NCBI GenBank assembly: GCA_900768505.1 | Contig: CAAGED010000012.1 | Coordinates: forward strand, 1 to 64,000 | DNA: 64,000 bases | From: Lentisphaeria bacterium | GTDB taxonomy: Bacteria > Verrucomicrobiota > Lentisphaeria > Victivallales > Victivallaceae | Direction of reading: 5' to 3' | Notes under the pieces: generated by a model | Told to the model about the DNA's origin: nothing | Databases searched by the model: none | Seen by the model: the letters and a program-made list of their open reading frames with translations, nothing else | Shown: piece by piece, positions 26,922 through 35,900 of the stretch | Numbering within the stretch: position 1 is the stretch's first letter | Layout: every line of letters starts with the position of its first letter | Translations under genes and position numbers: made by a program

Positions 26922-28364
26922 ATGTCTAATCAGGTGGACAGTGCTGCGGAAATTTGGGCAATTGCAGCATTACGCTTACACAAAAAACTTCATGAAAATA
27001 CTTTCCAGCAGTGGTTCGCCAACATTGTACCGGTACAAATGGAAGATTTGCAAATTCAGCTGGGAGTTTCGGACGACTTCTTCGGCGATTGTCTACGAGA
27101 GAATTATTCGGCTCTCATCGCAGAAGCCTTGACCAACATCGACGGCACTACGTATGATTTTAAAATCATTAGTGGTTACCTGCCGGCGGTGGTCAACGCT
27201 TCTGCCGGAGACTCCACCGCACTCCCGGTCAATGATGCACCGCGTTTTGATTTGCCCAACGCGTCACCAAGCGAAATTCCCGGAACTGCCCCCGACGACG
27301 ATTCCGAATTATTGGCCTCAGCCAACGGAGACGCACCATTACGCACGGAATCTACTTTCAGCAACTTTGTGGTTGGCGAAGAGAATCGTTATGCATACAC
27401 CGCCGCACATACCGTGGCGGAATCACCGGGGATTTACAATCCATTATATATTCACGGCGGCACCGGAACCGGCAAAACCCATCTGCTGCACTCCATTACC
27501 AAATTTGTACACGCCGCCAATCCCAAGGCAGTCATCAAATACATGACCTGCGAAGAGTTCCTCAACAACTACGTGGAGGCGATTAATCACAAACGCTTCA
27601 ACGAATTCCGCAATGCCGTGCGTAAAGTGGATATGCTGCTGATCGACGACGTACACGCTTTGAGTGACAAAAAGCAGTTGCAGGAGGAATTTTTTAACAC
27701 TTTCAACACATTGCATAATTTGAACCGGCAGATTGTTCTGACCTCCGATAAGGCTCCCTGCGAAATCAAGGGTTTGGAAAATCGTCTGGTCTCCCGCTTT
27801 GAATCCGGCCTGACGTGTGAAATTCACGCTCCGGGGTTGGAAACCCGTCTGGCAATTCTCAAAATGATGCAGGAAAATCCGTTGGTCAAGGTGAAACTCA
27901 GCGACGAGGTGCTTTTTTTCATTGCCTCCAACATTTCCGCCAGTGTCCGGCGTCTGCGGGGGGCATTTCTGCAATCCGTCGCCTTTGCATCGGCCATGTC
28001 AACCGAGATGACCATAGAATTGGCGGAGAATGTGCTGCGGTCGGTTTTAATTGAGGAGCGTTCCAGCAAGACAATCTCCATTGAATTGATAAAGAAGACG
28101 GTAGCCGAATATTTCGACATCCGCCTCAGCGACATTATGAGTGACAAAAGGCCCAAAAACATTGCCGAACCACGCATGATTGCCATGTATTTGAGTCGGA
28201 AACTGACCAAGCAGTCATTCCCGGAAATCGGCGAAGCGTTCGGCAAAAATCACGCTACCATTATCAATGCGGTGAACAAGGTGCCGGAACTCTGCAAAAA
28301 AGACAATTCCATCAGCAACGCCATCACTCAAATTGAGCGGCAGTTACAAATCAATCCGGCCTAA
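26922..28364 (+). CDS. dnaA: Chromosomal replication initiator DnaA
   Basis: 480 aa with all four domains. Residues 1-80 are the helicase-loading N-domain (FQQWFANIVPV). About 85-145 are a variable acidic linker. The AAA+ domain has Walker A GGTGTGKT (179-186) and Walker B LLIDDVHAL (239-247) with a following sensor SDKAP. The C-terminal domain IV binds DnaA boxes through FGKNHATIINAVNKV, a slightly altered form of the usual DnaA signature (commonly RDHTTV). An AGGAG site lies 5-6 nt before the ATG. dnaN does not follow, so the common dnaA-dnaN pair is split here. Confidence 0.97.
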   Translation: MSNQVDSAAEIWAIAALRLHKKLHENTFQQWFANIVPVQMEDLQIQLGVSDDFFGDCLRENYSALIAEALTNIDGTTYDFKIISGYLPAVVNASAGDSTALPVNDAPRFDLPNASPSEIPGTAPDDDSELLASANGDAPLRTESTFSNFVVGEENRYAYTAAHTVAESPGIYNPLYIHGGTGTGKTHLLHSITKFVHAANPKAVIKYMTCEEFLNNYVEAINHKRFNEFRNAVRKVDMLLIDDVHALSDKKQLQEEFFNTFNTLHNLNRQIVLTSDKAPCEIKGLENRLVSRFESGLTCEIHAPGLETRLAILKMMQENPLVKVKLSDEVLFFIASNISASVRRLRGAFLQSVAFASAMSTEMTIELAENVLRSVLIEERSSKTISIELIKKTVAEYFDIRLSDIMSDKRPKNIAEPRMIAMYLSRKLTKQSFPEIGEAFGKNHATIINAVNKVPELCKKDNSISNAITQIERQLQINPA

Positions 28365-28724
28365 ATAGATATTCATTAATGGCGGGAGTTTTTTTCCGAA
28401 AAAATGAGTGGTACATTGCATTACTGATTTATTTGGACAAAAAGAAAGCGGAAGTTGTAAAAAGGAGATAAAACAACTTCCGCCACACACAAAAGGAATT
28501 TGGATAAAACTACTTAAGAAAAATAAATCAATCAATTTATCAAATCTTATGTCTTATAGACACGCAGTTTCACCTTTTGTTCGCAAAATATTGAAAATGT
28601 TTGAAAATATTTGAAAAAAAATTATTTTTTCTCTCACCAATGCACATCTCAATCTCTTTAATAAATTAACATTCTTAAGGCATTTTTTTGCCAATCACAA
28701 TGTTCAATAAATAAAATGACGCTA
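28365..28724. other. Gene-free convergent interval after dnaA
   Basis: AT-rich spacer between dnaA (+) and the minus-strand two-TM gene. It holds one strong hairpin (28448-28483, listed separately). The small plus-strand frame at 28408-28614 spans that hairpin and has no ribosome binding site, so it is not called. Confidence 0.5.
28437..28483 (-). terminator. Terminator hairpin between dnaA and the two-TM gene
   Basis: An 11-bp perfect stem GCGGAAGTTGT/ACAACTTCCGC (28448-28458 with 28473-28483) closes a 14-nt loop. On the minus strand it is followed by the U-rich run TTTCTTTTTG, so it fits a terminator for the minus-strand gene ending at 28725. It may also block read-through from dnaA. Confidence 0.65.
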
Positions 28725-29438
28725 TTATTTATTAATGCCGCTCAGCTGTTTATAATTATGCGCGAAAACCTGATGCAAGTCGTTTACCGCCAGAAAATTC
28801 TCTGGATTGTAACTAAAATCCACCACCCCATCGGAATAAACCATACTGGACAATCTGCCATCCTTGACCGCGGCACTTAGTTCTCCACTTACCGGAACAT
28901 CAATGGTGGCCACAACAATATTATTGGCCTTGGCGTAATTCAGAAAATCCCCGGACGGTGTCATGTTGGTTACCACAATATTATATTTGCCGTTACCGAC
29001 CACACGTTTATACAAATCCTCCGACAACCCCGGGTTGCGCATAATATCACCGGCAGAGAGAATATTGCCGGCATTTATAATATCAATTTTGCCTTTTACT
29101 CCACCCTTGTTGATTCCATACTGCCAAGCCTGCTGCGCATCCATAAACTTCTCATTGCTGATAATACTGATAATCACCCCATTTCCAGGTACATTTTGCA
29201 GCGCAATTCCGGTGTAAAGTCCCTTGGCCTGATTGTTTTTCAACACATTCAAGTCGGGGCCGTTGTAGCCAAAATACTGATAATTATTTAGTGCATAATT
29301 TCCACACGCTAAAAAAATAATCAGAAAACAAAATCCGGCAACCAGGTAACTGAGCTTTTTGTTCTTTTTCAGTGCCATGCCGCCCAGCAAACCAATAAAA
29401 CTAATCAATACCACAATTGCAGTAATCTTATAATACAT
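28725..29438 (-). CDS. Hypothetical two-TM protein with periplasmic-binding-like domain
   Basis: 237 aa. Hydrophobic segments at about 4-22 and 30-50 are followed by a soluble alpha/beta domain (GVIISIISNEKFMDAQQAW, YNIVVTNMTPSGDF, NIVVATIDVPV) that resembles sugar-type periplasmic-binding folds. It is anchored, so not a free transport protein. Same size and layout as the protein at 1062-1757, with a similar C-terminal pattern (NPENFLAVNDLHQVF versus DPKTLTASDSHSLEN). A GGGAG site precedes the ATG. It is transcribed alone, divergent from the radical-SAM fusion gene. The function is unknown. Confidence 0.75.
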   Translation of the reverse strand: MYYKITAIVVLISFIGLLGGMALKKNKKLSYLVAGFCFLIIFLACGNYALNNYQYFGYNGPDLNVLKNNQAKGLYTGIALQNVPGNGVIISIISNEKFMDAQQAWQYGINKGGVKGKIDIINAGNILSAGDIMRNPGLSEDLYKRVVGNGKYNIVVTNMTPSGDFLNYAKANNIVVATIDVPVSGELSAAVKDGRLSSMVYSDGVVDFSYNPENFLAVNDLHQVFAHNYKQLSGINK

Positions 29439-29483
29439 TTTTTATCTCCCTTTATATTTTTTCAAACTTATCAGTATGTTATA

Positions 29484-29511
29484 AATATAACAAAAAAAAA
29501 ATTAAATTCAA
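29484..29511 (-). promoter_or_regulatory. Candidate sigma-70-like promoter for the two-TM gene
   Basis: On the minus strand TTGAAT (29511-29506) and TATATT (29489-29484) are separated by 16 bp, 46 bp before the start codon. They match the consensus hexamers at 4 of 6 and 5 of 6 positions. The region is AT-rich, so a chance match cannot be excluded. Confidence 0.4.
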
Positions 29512-29671
29512 CTTTATTTCCAGATTTTTCTTATTTATCTCTTTTTTTACATGATTGCATGCCGCACCAAACTATTTTTAACCTTTTTATTTTCTGTTAA
29601 ATTGTAAATTTTCATTTGTCAATGTATATTAGCTCACTTGAATACAACCGAATAAGAAACGTTTTCTTAAA

Positions 29672-31417
29672 ATGAATGATCTCATATTCTTCTCCGACTC
29701 TATAAAACAACAATTTGGTCAAAAACTTTATCGCATCCCAATTGACTTGCACCTGGGGTGTCCCAATCGGGTGGATAATTTTGGCCAGGGTTGTATTTTT
29801 TGCAGTGCCGACGGCGCAAAAGCCCGTCATTTATCCCGCTGTAACGGGGATGATTTACCGCAGCAGGTAACGGCGGGGAAGAAATATATTTTCGAACGTT
29901 ATCACTCCTCCGGCCCATATATGGCATACTTTCAAGCCTTCACCTCCACCAACGCACCGGCGGTGCATTTGCAAAAATTGTATGACACGGTGCTGCGGGA
30001 GGCGGATTTCAAAGTTTTAATTATATCCACTCGACCAGATGCGCTTAATGACGAAATTTATGCCATGCTGCAGGAACTCAATCAAAAATATCAGCTCTGG
30101 ATTGAGCTTGGCATTCAATCCGCCAACGACAAAACCCTTCAACTAATCAATCGGGGACATGATTTTGCCGCCGTTCAGCAGGCAGTGGAAGCGTTGGCGG
30201 TGCGGAACATCAGGTGCGCCGGTCATCTGATTTTGGGATTACCCGGGGAAAAGGAGGCAGATTTTCTGACTACGGCGCGGAAAGTAGCCGCCCTCCCCCT
30301 GGCCGCCTACAAGTTTCACCAGCTGATGGTCTGCCGCAATACGCCATTATCCAGTTGTTACCAGACAATGGTAAAACAACAGCAACTGCATTTGCTCAAC
30401 GAATATGAATACGCCAAGCAACTGAAAAAATTTCTAAAATTACTGCCGGATGGGAAATTGATTATGCGTTTAACCGGGGACGCCGATCCAAATGAATTAC
30501 TGGCGCCGCGCTGGAACATGAGCAAGGGAGATTTTCTGACCTTTTTTCAAAAATATTTTTACGCTGACGATGATAATATTGCCATCACCACCGGCGATGG
30601 CAGCAAGACGCTTTACAACGCAAGATACAAACAAAATTTTCACTCCATCGCCGGCGCCGCCTCCGAGGCAAAATACAAATTTGTTATCCCGACTCATTTG
30701 GAAAAACGTTTAGTTCAGCATTCCGCCGCCCCCCCGCTGCAACTGCTGGATATTGGTTTTGGCTTGGGTTACAACTGCATGAGTGCCATTGAGGCAGCTC
30801 AAAACACTAACACCAGAATCGAAATTATCTCCTTGGAAAATGATCCGGCAGTCATTGCCCAAGCCCTCAGTGCCGGAATCGGCGGTTTATCACAGCGTAA
30901 ATTACTGACCGATTTTGCAACGTCGCAATTCAGTTATGCGGAGCATTACCGGGCAACGCTAATGCTGGATGATGCGCGAAAGAGCGTCAAGGAACTGCAT
31001 TCGCAGGGCCGTAAATTTGACGTGATATTCATGGATGGATTTTCCGTGGAATGCAATGTTCAATTGTGGACATATGATTTTATTAGAATATTGAAAAATT
31101 TGCTGACCTCCAACGGCATAATCGCCACTTACAGCAGTGCCAACCAAGTACGGGGCGCATTTTTGCGGGCGGGATTGCTGGTCGGCGAATCCGCACCTTT
31201 CGGGCGTAAACGCGGCGGCACACTGGGAGCAATGGAGCCGGAATCAATTGAACTGCCGCTCCCGGAAAAGGAGTTGAATATTATTCTCCATTCCGTTGCC
31301 GGAACTCCCTATCGGGATGCCTCATTGTGCGACAGCGCCACCCAAATACAGCAACGCCATGCCAAACTGGTTGATAAACTCAGACGGCAAGGCGTTCCCA
31401 AGTGGTTCAAAAAATAG
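29672..31417 (+). CDS. Fused YtqA-type radical SAM (MnmL-like) and MnmC(m)-like methyltransferase
   Basis: 581 aa with two domains. Residues 1-300 are a radical-SAM protein of the TIGR01212/YtqA group, with cluster cysteines Cys30, Cys41 and Cys44 (C-x10-C-x2-C) and downstream IELGIQS and HLILGLPGE. Residues 303-540 resemble the MnmC methyltransferase domain: GDGSKTLYN, the SAM loop LLDIGFGLGYNC (358-369), FMDGFSVECNVQLWT, ATYSSANQVRGAF and FGRKRGG. YtqA (MnmL) proteins are known to help convert cmnm5s2U to mnm5s2U in tRNA, followed by a methyltransferase. The fused form would join both steps in one chain (inference). No clear Shine-Dalgarno is visible before the ATG, and no MnmC FAD domain is present. 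Confidence 0.85.
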   Translation: MNDLIFFSDSIKQQFGQKLYRIPIDLHLGCPNRVDNFGQGCIFCSADGAKARHLSRCNGDDLPQQVTAGKKYIFERYHSSGPYMAYFQAFTSTNAPAVHLQKLYDTVLREADFKVLIISTRPDALNDEIYAMLQELNQKYQLWIELGIQSANDKTLQLINRGHDFAAVQQAVEALAVRNIRCAGHLILGLPGEKEADFLTTARKVAALPLAAYKFHQLMVCRNTPLSSCYQTMVKQQQLHLLNEYEYAKQLKKFLKLLPDGKLIMRLTGDADPNELLAPRWNMSKGDFLTFFQKYFYADDDNIAITTGDGSKTLYNARYKQNFHSIAGAASEAKYKFVIPTHLEKRLVQHSAAPPLQLLDIGFGLGYNCMSAIEAAQNTNTRIEIISLENDPAVIAQALSAGIGGLSQRKLLTDFATSQFSYAEHYRATLMLDDARKSVKELHSQGRKFDVIFMDGFSVECNVQLWTYDFIRILKNLLTSNGIIATYSSANQVRGAFLRAGLLVGESAPFGRKRGGTLGAMEPESIELPLPEKELNIILHSVAGTPYRDASLCDSATQIQQRHAKLVDKLRRQGVPKWFKK

Positions 31418-31799
31418 ATCACCGCTTATCCATCCTCTTCCAATAAATCAGAGTGCCCAAGTGGAAAAATTTTTGCACAAGCATTTTTTTTAGTCGCCGA
31501 TGCAAAACATTATTTTTAGGCAGATTTTAGGAAGCTATAGCAATGCATACTCTTGTATGCAAGCGCGACGCTGACGCCAAAGCGGTCAAAAAAGTGTAAG
31601 TCGATCAATTTCAGTGCACAATATTGCATTGTTTTGAGCATTATATATATATTTCCCGGCAGTTTGCCGGGAATTCAAATAAAACAATACAACCGTTTTG
31701 GGAGGCAAATTTAGTTGCTTTCCGCCTTGACCGGGTTAATATACATAACAACTACAGTTGCATTTATGCAAAAATTCGATTTTTGTATCGGCAATTTTT
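31418..31799. other. Gene-free convergent interval between the radical-SAM fusion and hisB
   Basis: AT-rich DNA with no supported gene. It holds a T8 run at 31484-31491 after a weak AT-only stem, a 6-bp hairpin GCATAC/GTATGC (31545-31560), and the hairpin at 31653-31673. These may end transcription from both sides. Confidence 0.45.
31653..31673. terminator. Hairpin between convergent genes
   Basis: An 8-bp perfect stem TTCCCGGC/GCCGGGAA with a 5-nt loop. No U-run follows directly on either strand, so a terminator role is only suggested by its position between convergent genes. Confidence 0.35.
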
Positions 31800-32402
31800 T
31801 TACAGACTGCCCTTGGTAGACATTACGCCATGAATCCTGGCATCTTTTTCCACGGCTTGAGACAAAGCCCTGGCAAATGCCTTAAAAATTCCCTCAATTA
31901 CGTGGTGAATCTCTGCGCCGGACAAAACATTGATATGCAAATTCATCCCACCCTTGACGCTCAACGCATAAAAGAATTCATAAAAAAGCCGTACATCAAT
32001 ATCGCCGACCTGACTGTTTGGCATTTTGCTCATGTCAAAAACCAAATACGGCCGCCCGGAGAGATCCAGTGCCACCTGCGCCAAAGCCTCATCCATCGGC
32101 AGCAGACAACTGCCATAACGTCTAATCTGCTGCTTATCCCCCAAAGCGGCGGTTAAAGCCTCGCCCAACGTGAGACCCAAATCTTCCATGGTATGATGAT
32201 AATCTACCTCAACATCACCTTTTGCTTCCACAGTCAAATCAAAAAAACCGTGCTTGGCAAAGAGATCAAGCATGTGATTTACAAATGGAATGGGCGTACT
32301 GATTTTACGCACTCCGCTACCGTCAAGGTTAATTTCACAACGAATATCAGTTTCACCGGTCACCCGATGAATATTGCCGCAACGCAACTTATTTTCTTCC
32401 AT
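31800..32402 (-). CDS. hisB: Imidazoleglycerol-phosphate dehydratase
   Basis: 200 aa, the monofunctional IGPD form, without the histidinol-phosphatase domain of E. coli HisB. It catalyses the manganese-dependent dehydration step of histidine synthesis. The two metal-binding repeats are clear: DYHHTMEDLGLTLGEAL and EIHHVIEGIFKAFARAL, plus FVNHMLDLFAKHGFFDL. An AAAGG site lies about 9 nt before the ATG. It stands alone, just downstream of the giant gene's terminator, and is not in a his operon (hisI is 17 kb away). Confidence 0.96.
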   Translation of the reverse strand: MEENKLRCGNIHRVTGETDIRCEINLDGSGVRKISTPIPFVNHMLDLFAKHGFFDLTVEAKGDVEVDYHHTMEDLGLTLGEALTAALGDKQQIRRYGSCLLPMDEALAQVALDLSGRPYLVFDMSKMPNSQVGDIDVRLFYEFFYALSVKGGMNLHINVLSGAEIHHVIEGIFKAFARALSQAVEKDARIHGVMSTKGSL

Positions 32403-32443
32403 ATTATATGCCTTTCAAATTTTTACCGCTCGATGCAAATTTC

Positions 32444-32485
32444 AAAAAAAACACGGCTTACAAGTTAATATAACGTAAGCCGTGT
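32444..32485 (-). terminator. Rho-independent terminator of the giant gene
   Basis: An 11-bp perfect stem ACACGGCTTAC/GTAAGCCGTGT (32451-32461 with 32475-32485). On the minus strand it is followed by seven to eight U residues. It lies 73 bp past the giant gene's stop codon and 42 bp before the hisB start, so hisB is probably transcribed separately. Confidence 0.88.
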
Positions 32486-32558
32486 TCAATTGCAAATAAA
32501 CCTTTACCACCGAAACCGCTCCGAGAGCGGCTCAGAAGTAATCTCTTCCTGCTCTCAC

Positions 32559-32950
32559 TCAGGATAGCAGGGTATCCAACGCCTTATCAACATCGTTGCG
32601 GAAGGCCGGATGTTTCTCCATATTGTCGCCGCTGTCCGCCAATTGCGAGAAGGTTTCCATGATTTCAACCTCATGATTTATCGCATCCTTCTTCAAGAGG
32701 TTCAACATATCATAAACCTCCTCCTCCACAATGCTGAGACCTTCCAGGAAAACCTCATCCGCACTGGTAGGAGTTCCGAAGATGCTGTCACCCATCTTAA
32801 CAATGTTAATATCATCAAAATTGAACTTGGACATCGGCTTAGTCATATTGTCGCCCATGCCGTTGCGATTATTCAACGGATTGGTCAACTTATCACCGTC
32901 CAAGCGGCGCTCCATCTCCGCCTTGGCAATCATCCACTGATCAACATTCA
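32559..32950 (-). other. Acidic helical C-terminal tail of the giant protein
   Basis: The last ~125 residues leave the beta-strand pattern and are Asp/Glu-rich and predicted helical by eye (IAKAEMERRL, LEGLSIVEEEVYDMLNLLKK, NDVDKALDTLLS). The end lacks the terminal aromatic residue and alternating strands of an autotransporter barrel. It also lacks LPXTG, a PEP-CTERM pattern and a Por-type sorting domain. Confidence 0.65.
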
Positions 32951-35900
32951 GGTCGAGGAAGCCGAAATCCCACTGTCTGGCGAAATCCAAACGACGCTGG
33001 GTATCATTATAGCCAAACGGCGTACGAACCGACGCAAAGCTGTAACTGTCCATACCGAACGCTACCGGACTATTGCTATTGATCTGATAACGGTTGTTGC
33101 TCTGTGCCACCCGATCCCAGGAGTAAGTTCCCAACTGGAAAAGAGTTGCATTCTCAGCATGTGCGCCGATCTCCTTGGGATCAGCCATCAAATCCACACT
33201 TACCGCACCATCAAAGCTCTTGTCAAAACGCCATGACCGATTTATCACCCGAGACGGATCCAGCAATCTCCAACCATCCGGGCGACCGTTGTCGGTAAGT
33301 GGATTGTAGGTATTAACCCCAACTACGCCACGTTCGCCGCTGGCACTGCTCATAATGACCCGGCTGCTGCCGTTATCGTTGCCGATCCACATTGTGGTAT
33401 CGCTGCTGTCAACGTTGGTCTTAATCCAGCCGTCAGCGCCTGTACCAAAGTAGGATTCAAAACTGCCGCCGCGGATTTGACCTTCAATCATCAGGCTGTT
33501 ATCGCCGACGTTAAAGATTCCCTTGGCTCCATCGGCAAAATTAAAGTTGCCGTGAACTGTCATGTCGTCCAGCACATCCACCCGGCCGCCGTTCTTATTC
33601 ATATTAACGTTGCCGAAATATGAATTTGTTCCAGCGTTAATCCGCTGTTTACCGTTGCCGGATACCGAGAAATCGTCAATCTTCAGCTTACCGGCACTAT
33701 TCAGCGAACCGGTTAAATCCGCCGACTGAATATAGAGATCACCGGAATTGACCAAGTCATGTATATTGGCATTGACTATTTCAAACGACCCGTTTAATAT
33801 TCCCAGGCTGATTCCATTGACGCTGTCAATCTTCACCTTGTGGGCACTGCCGGAACCGCCGACGCTCTCACTGTCGAAATGACCATCAACATTGACCGCC
33901 AAAATCAAATTTGCACCAGACGCTCCGGTAATATTATTCACCACATACTCACCGGCGGCAATCCCGTTTAAACCGATTACGCTGACAATGTTCTGAGCAT
34001 CCAAGCGGTTCTTTGCAATCACGACTGCATTATTGAGTTTTACATCCGCATTCTGAATGTTCATGATATTGTCTACGTCGATCCTGCCGGCAAGAGTGAT
34101 TGACTCACCGGCATTGAGATTAAGATCGGTAACCCGGCGAACATCTGCTACAACAATGTTGTTGGCATTGATGTTCACATCACCGTCACTGCCAACAAGA
34201 ATGCCTCTGATTTCGATATCACCGTCAATTGCATTCAAGGATCCGCCATCACTGAGCATATGAACATTGTTTACCGTCAGTCCGCGATATGCTGTGAAGT
34301 CCCGCTCCACCGTCATCATGCCGCGATTGTCGATCACCAGGTAGACATTCTTGCCGAAGTTGTTACTCTCCGAACTGGTCAGATTATTCGCACCGACTTC
34401 AAATGTTCCATTGAAGTTGCTCAACAAATCCGTATCAATGCCTTCCAGTTCCACATCTCCCTCAGCCCGCACAGCAAATGTACCATTGTTGTTGCTTACA
34501 TTGCTGAATATGCTCTGGTTGAGATATGCTCCGCCGCCGATTTCAAATGCCATCGTACTGTTCGGCGCAATATCCACCGTGGTATCAAGCAGCAGGTTGT
34601 TCAACCGATCCAACGTGGTCAGGTAAATTGCATTCTTGCCGCTGACGCTGTAAATGCCGTCAACCTTAATATCGCTGTTGTCCAACCGGTGTTCGGCACT
34701 GCCGATTACACTGCTGTTCATCAACAAATTATTGGCCTGATAACTGCTGGAACCGGTTGCCACCGCCGTTGAATTGTTCATAACAATATTGTTTTGAGCA
34801 TTCACTGAAATATTGGCGGCATTGATGTTTCCGTTCAGCGTCACATCTCCGTTAGCTGAAACCAAACTTACATTGCCGCTGACATTCATACTGCCGATGG
34901 CAATTGAATTGATTCCGTCAATTACCACATTCTCGGTGGCATTGATGGCGCCGTAATTGATTTCGCCGCCATAAATGCTGACACTTCCGACGGCATCAAT
35001 TAAACCGCTGCCAGTCAAACCTGCCCGGTCAAACTCACTGCCGATTGTTACATTGGCCGCCTTCAGCGTGCCGTTGTTAACCGCCGAATCAGATACCGTC
35101 ACATTGCCGCTCGCCGTTACCATGCCGTTGTTTATCAACCCGCTGACGTTAATGGCTCCGCTGTTGCTGAAACTGCTATTGCTGTTTACCGTCAAATTTA
35201 CGGCATTCAAACTGCCTACCATATTCTTGCTGCCGGAGATAACCAAATTATCGTAATTCAAATTGGTAATCGTCTGGCTGCCGCTATTGGCGTAATGAAC
35301 CGTAGTATTGCCGTTGCTGATGGACAAATTAATCTTATCCAAGTTGGCAGTCAACAATTCCAAAGTCGCCGAATTGACCAGGGATATTACTCCATTCACT
35401 AAACCGGATACCGTCAAGGCACCCTCGCCATTAACCGCAATGGACGGAACAATCAAGCTGCCGGCATCGCCGATGGTGAAATCACCGCCAGTGGTAACTT
35501 TAACTGAACTTAGCGGTCCGACACTCCATGATTTATTCAGCTCGGCATCTTTATCGATCATAAAGATGGCATCGAATTCATTGAAGCTCTCCGGACCGAA
35601 GCTGCCGGTAACTGAAATCCAGTTGCCCAAATTGGTCACATCCAGCATGTCACTCTTCAATACATACACATTGCCGATTCGCTCATAAGCGCCGACCGTC
35701 AAGTGTTCAATGGTCCGCTCCACTCCACGCTGATCTACATCGGTGTAGGCAGAAATCGCCCGCAGCGCCTCGGTATCACCAATCAGTCTGGAGGCCAGGC
35801 CTTCACCGCTGAATCCCAATACCGCCGTGCGATAAACTGCGCCGTCTGAATCTGTCCCCTTGACGTAATGGAGTTCATCCAACATCAGCAACTGATTCCA

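Noticed and set aside
28408..28614. 68-codon plus-strand frame after dnaA
   Set aside because: It crosses the strong hairpin at 28448-28483, lacks a ribosome binding site and has no recognisable features.
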